Part shown: one piece after another, positions 61,251 to 64,000 of the stretch
Numbering within the stretch: the first letter of the stretch is position 1
Layout: the number at the start of each line of letters is the position of its first letter
NCBI GenBank assembly: GCA_021234155.1
Contig: JAJEKV010000015.1
Coordinates: 7,978,270-8,042,269, forward strand
Direction: 5' to 3'
DNA length: 64,000 nt
Origin: Isoetes taiwanensis
Taxonomy: Eukaryota > Streptophyta > Lycopodiopsida > Isoetales > Isoetaceae
Translations under genes and position numbers: made by a program
The notes under the pieces: model-generated
Database searches by the model: none
Seen by the model: the letters and a program-made list of their open reading frames with translations, nothing else
What the model was told of the DNA's origin: nothing

Positions 61251-64000
61251 AAGTCGATGTCGCGCCAAAGAGCTTCACGCAGCCAAAGGCTTAGTCAAGA
61301 GATCCGGCAGTTTATTGTCCCCGTAGAAACATGCTCAACTGAACTCCCGCTTATCAGCCACAAGGTCCCTTACAAAATGATACACGTTGGGAACATGCTT
61401 AGATTTTGGATGCCTAACCGTGAGAGCCAATCAATCACGCCACCCTTTGTTATCCATGAGCATCCTTGTCAGTCCAGAGTAAAGCTGCCCAATGCCGCAA
61501 GAAAGTTCTTGAAACTAATGATCTCACGGGCTGCTGTAGATGCCGCACATACCCGCCTCGATGAAAGAGATACATGCCCTTTGTTTCATCGATCCAAGCA
61601 ATGGCGCCATTGGCAAGCGTGTGAAATAAATGCCTCTGATGTGACCTCGAGTTGTTCATCACACGCTATGAGGAATCACTTGCTATGCCATTAATGAAAA
61701 GCATCACTATTAAGCGTATATGTAAGGCCATAATCAGCAAGCATTCTTTGGGTGAAGTGAGAATGCTTGGCCATTTCAATGCTGTTAATTCGATCTCATG
61801 AAAATTGGTCGGAGAGCCACAATGTGCAAATGCAATGTTCCGGTGCAAAACCATAATACATAGAGGTCACAATCAATTGTCAAATGGAACTTTTGCCATA
61901 GAAAGATAAACAAAGATCGACAGACAATCTTCTTAGTGAGAAGAGTACCGAGTTATAGGAACTTTAGGATGGATTTCGTAATCAGCCACAAAGTTTACTA
62001 CATTTCTTCAATGTACTTTTGAGAGATATGAAGAATCCCGCTGTTCCTGCCTCTGCAATTTGCAAAACCCAAACAATAGCTAGAAGCTTCACCCAAGTCT
62101 ACCATTGGAAACTTAGCAGCGGCAAAAGCCTTGTCTTGAATTCAGTAATGTGCTCATTATTGTTGCTCTATGAGCAAGGAATCATCCACATACAAAGCAA
62201 TGATGAGTAAGAACTTGCCTTGACGACGATGTAGATATTGAATCAGCCTCAATAGGTCGAATCCCCGGTCTTTGAAGAAAGAATTCGATGGTTCTGTACC
62301 GCCAATCGTGATGCTTGCTTTAACCCATAAAGTGCCTTCGCCAATTTGCATACTAAAATGCTCGAAGCACCAGCTTTGGACATAACCTCGGGTTGTTTCA
62401 TATATATTTCTTTCATCAAGTTTTAAGCATAAGAAATGCCGCCTTGACATCCGCTTGATGAACCAAGATTATAATGAGCAAGTAAAATGCAAGAAGAATG
62501 CGAATAATGCTCATCATTTTGACTCAATCGGAGAAAAAATGTTTTCAGTTAATCAATGCCATATTGTCGGGTTGAAACCCCAGGTAAACTAAGCTTGTTT
62601 TAGAAGCTGCTGATGGTGCCATCGTGATGGAGTTTGCATTTGTAGACCCATTTGTTACCAACGCACCTTCCGATCATGAGGAAGGGGAACTAAATTCCAA
62701 GTGCGCTATTTTAAACAATAGAATTCATTTCATGGTCCATTGCCTACCGCCAATGAGAGGTAAAGAGCACATGAAATAGCTTCACGATAGTCGGTTTCAT
62801 TGGATAATAGTACATTTCACAAAATCTCATAATGCTGGGCATAATTTCAGCATAGAAAGCAAAACCTTTGAGGAGGAAAACGCTTCTTTGCTCACTGTTC
62901 TTTCTTCAACTCCTCCTTGATCGGAGGACAAATCACCGATCGTATGGGTCAAGACTCTCCTTGATTGGATGTGCTCAAAGATCTCGCCGCGATCGTGAAA
63001 TCGTGGGTGCCGTAGTTAATCGCAGCTGGACCGCCGGGTGAAAATGGAACTGCCGCAGGTGCTGGAATATCAGCAGTCGAGTCCTATGGATTGTGCTTAT
63101 GGCGCCATCTGCTATCCACATGCGTAGATATCAAGAAATTCCACATTAGAGTTTTGAACTCAATAAAGTCGCCGAAACATCTTCAAGTGAAAATAACATC
63201 ATGACTAACACAAAGCTTCTAGTATCCGGATCAATCAGCCTATAACCAGCGTTTGCACCGTCAGAGAAAGTCCCACAAAGATCATTTTCTTGCCGGTATG
63301 TCAAGTTTCGCGCATTTGCTTTGGGAAGCATAAAGACAACATATCCAAAGACACGCGAAGCAGAGCAAATTTGGCTTTATGCCGCTGAAAGCTTCTTCAG
63401 AGTCTGATTTTCACAAAGAATAAAGGGCAATCTATCGAGAAGTAAATCGAGAACTTTACCGCCTGTGCTCAAAATTGAAATAATGGTGCCGAGGATTGAG
63501 CGAAAGCAAGCAACGCGTTGCGTCAACAATGCCGCGATTCTTCCGTTTTCAAAGAACGCCATTATGTTGTGGAGTATGAGGCTCGTAAGTTGGCCAATAC
63601 CATGATCAGCACAAAAATGATTGAATGCTTGACTGTACCTCCTACCATTATCAGATCCGAAGCTTATCCGATGGGCTATTTGATTCTCAACAAGCCGCTT
63701 CATTCTTGAAATGGGCAAATGCATCGCATTTCCGCCAAGAAATAGACCCATGTTTTCCTGCTCAAATCATCAATGAATGTCGAAAATAATAAGCACCCGG
63801 AGAGAAGGAAATATGAGTTGACCACAAAAGATCCGTGTATGGCTCAGTTCAAGAAGAGCAAGAAAGCACAAGAGCCAATGAGAGTAAAGGATCATGCGTC
63901 ATTTGCCCAATGCACAAGCTTCCTGCGCAACTTGCAAGAGTAGGGTGCCATGAAGATCAAAACCGCCTACAAGCGAGGTACGGTTGAGTGCTTAAGACCG
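61251..64000 (-). mobile_element. Ty1/Copia retrotransposon pol, degenerate, runs off the window (Copia-2)
   Basis: On the minus strand from the right edge, integrase pieces read FIDDLSRK-like (about 63775), VENQIAHRISFGSDNG (about 63700-63640, retaining one catalytic Asp) and CADHGI. A C-terminal GYRLIDPDTRSFVLV block is near 63230. RT follows with MMSIIRILLA, VHQADVKAAFL, an LWVKAS block (LYGLKQ position), FFKDRGFDLLRL and an intact ALYVDD with YVDD at 62182-62193. RNase H and tail include KHVPNVYHFVRDLVADK and GDNKLPDLLTKPLAA (about 61300). The gag half lies beyond the window. Many phase changes break the frame. It is in opposite orientation to Copia-1 and differs in sequence, so it is a different family or subfamily. 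Confidence 0.85.

Overview
The window looks like nuclear DNA of a vascular plant with a large, repeat-filled genome. The signs are long AT-rich intergenic stretches, a plant-type multidrug-resistance-like ABC transporter (ABCC) relic that still carries introns, Ty1/Copia, Ty3/Gypsy and LINE remains, and many short tandem arrays. A gymnosperm or another large-genome plant would fit, but no marker fixes the taxon. I found no intact protein-coding gene, rRNA, convincing tRNA or CRISPR array. Nearly every recognisable coding stretch is broken by stops and small frameshifts. That is either age or indel error in the assembly, and sequence alone cannot separate the two.

Layout. 0-4.8 kb: a + strand ABCC transporter pseudogene with pieces of TMD1, NBD1, TMD2 and NBD2 in correct order. 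5-10 kb: low-copy DNA with a duplicated G-box module and a few exon-like fragments. 10.5-11.4 kb: copy A of a dispersed repeat, here called R0. 11.4-20.3 kb: AT-rich DNA with a Gypsy integrase fragment and an unrecognised minus-strand coding relic (15.6-16.45 kb). 20.3-25.0 kb: four different tandem arrays in a row, namely a 19-bp minisatellite of about 60 units and arrays of about 330, 165-205 and 162 bp, followed by a primer-binding-site-like motif at 25.46 kb. 25.5-37.4 kb: mostly unrecognised DNA with relic coding patches and a CpG-rich tandem block at 31.4-31.9 kb.

37.4-46.1 kb: repeated copies of R0 and a second repeat, R1, bracketing a minus-strand LINE (40.4-42.15 kb). One R0 copy carries a LINE 3' tail that is absent from the other copy. 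46.1-53.4 kb: a plus-strand Copia pol (integrase, RT with YVDD, RNase H and pol tail). 54.4-55.95 kb: a second minus-strand LINE. 57.1 kb: a Helitron-like 3' end. 57.76 kb: an 18-bp tandem repeat. 61.0-64.0 kb: a minus-strand Copia element running off the window.

There is no functional pathway here. The relationships are those of a transposon graveyard, with nested insertions, 5'-truncated LINEs and tandem expansion. The most unusual items are the cluster of arrays at 20-25 kb, the R0/R1 composite family with its empty-site/filled-site pair, and LINE reverse transcriptases whose motif differs from the common angiosperm L1 form.
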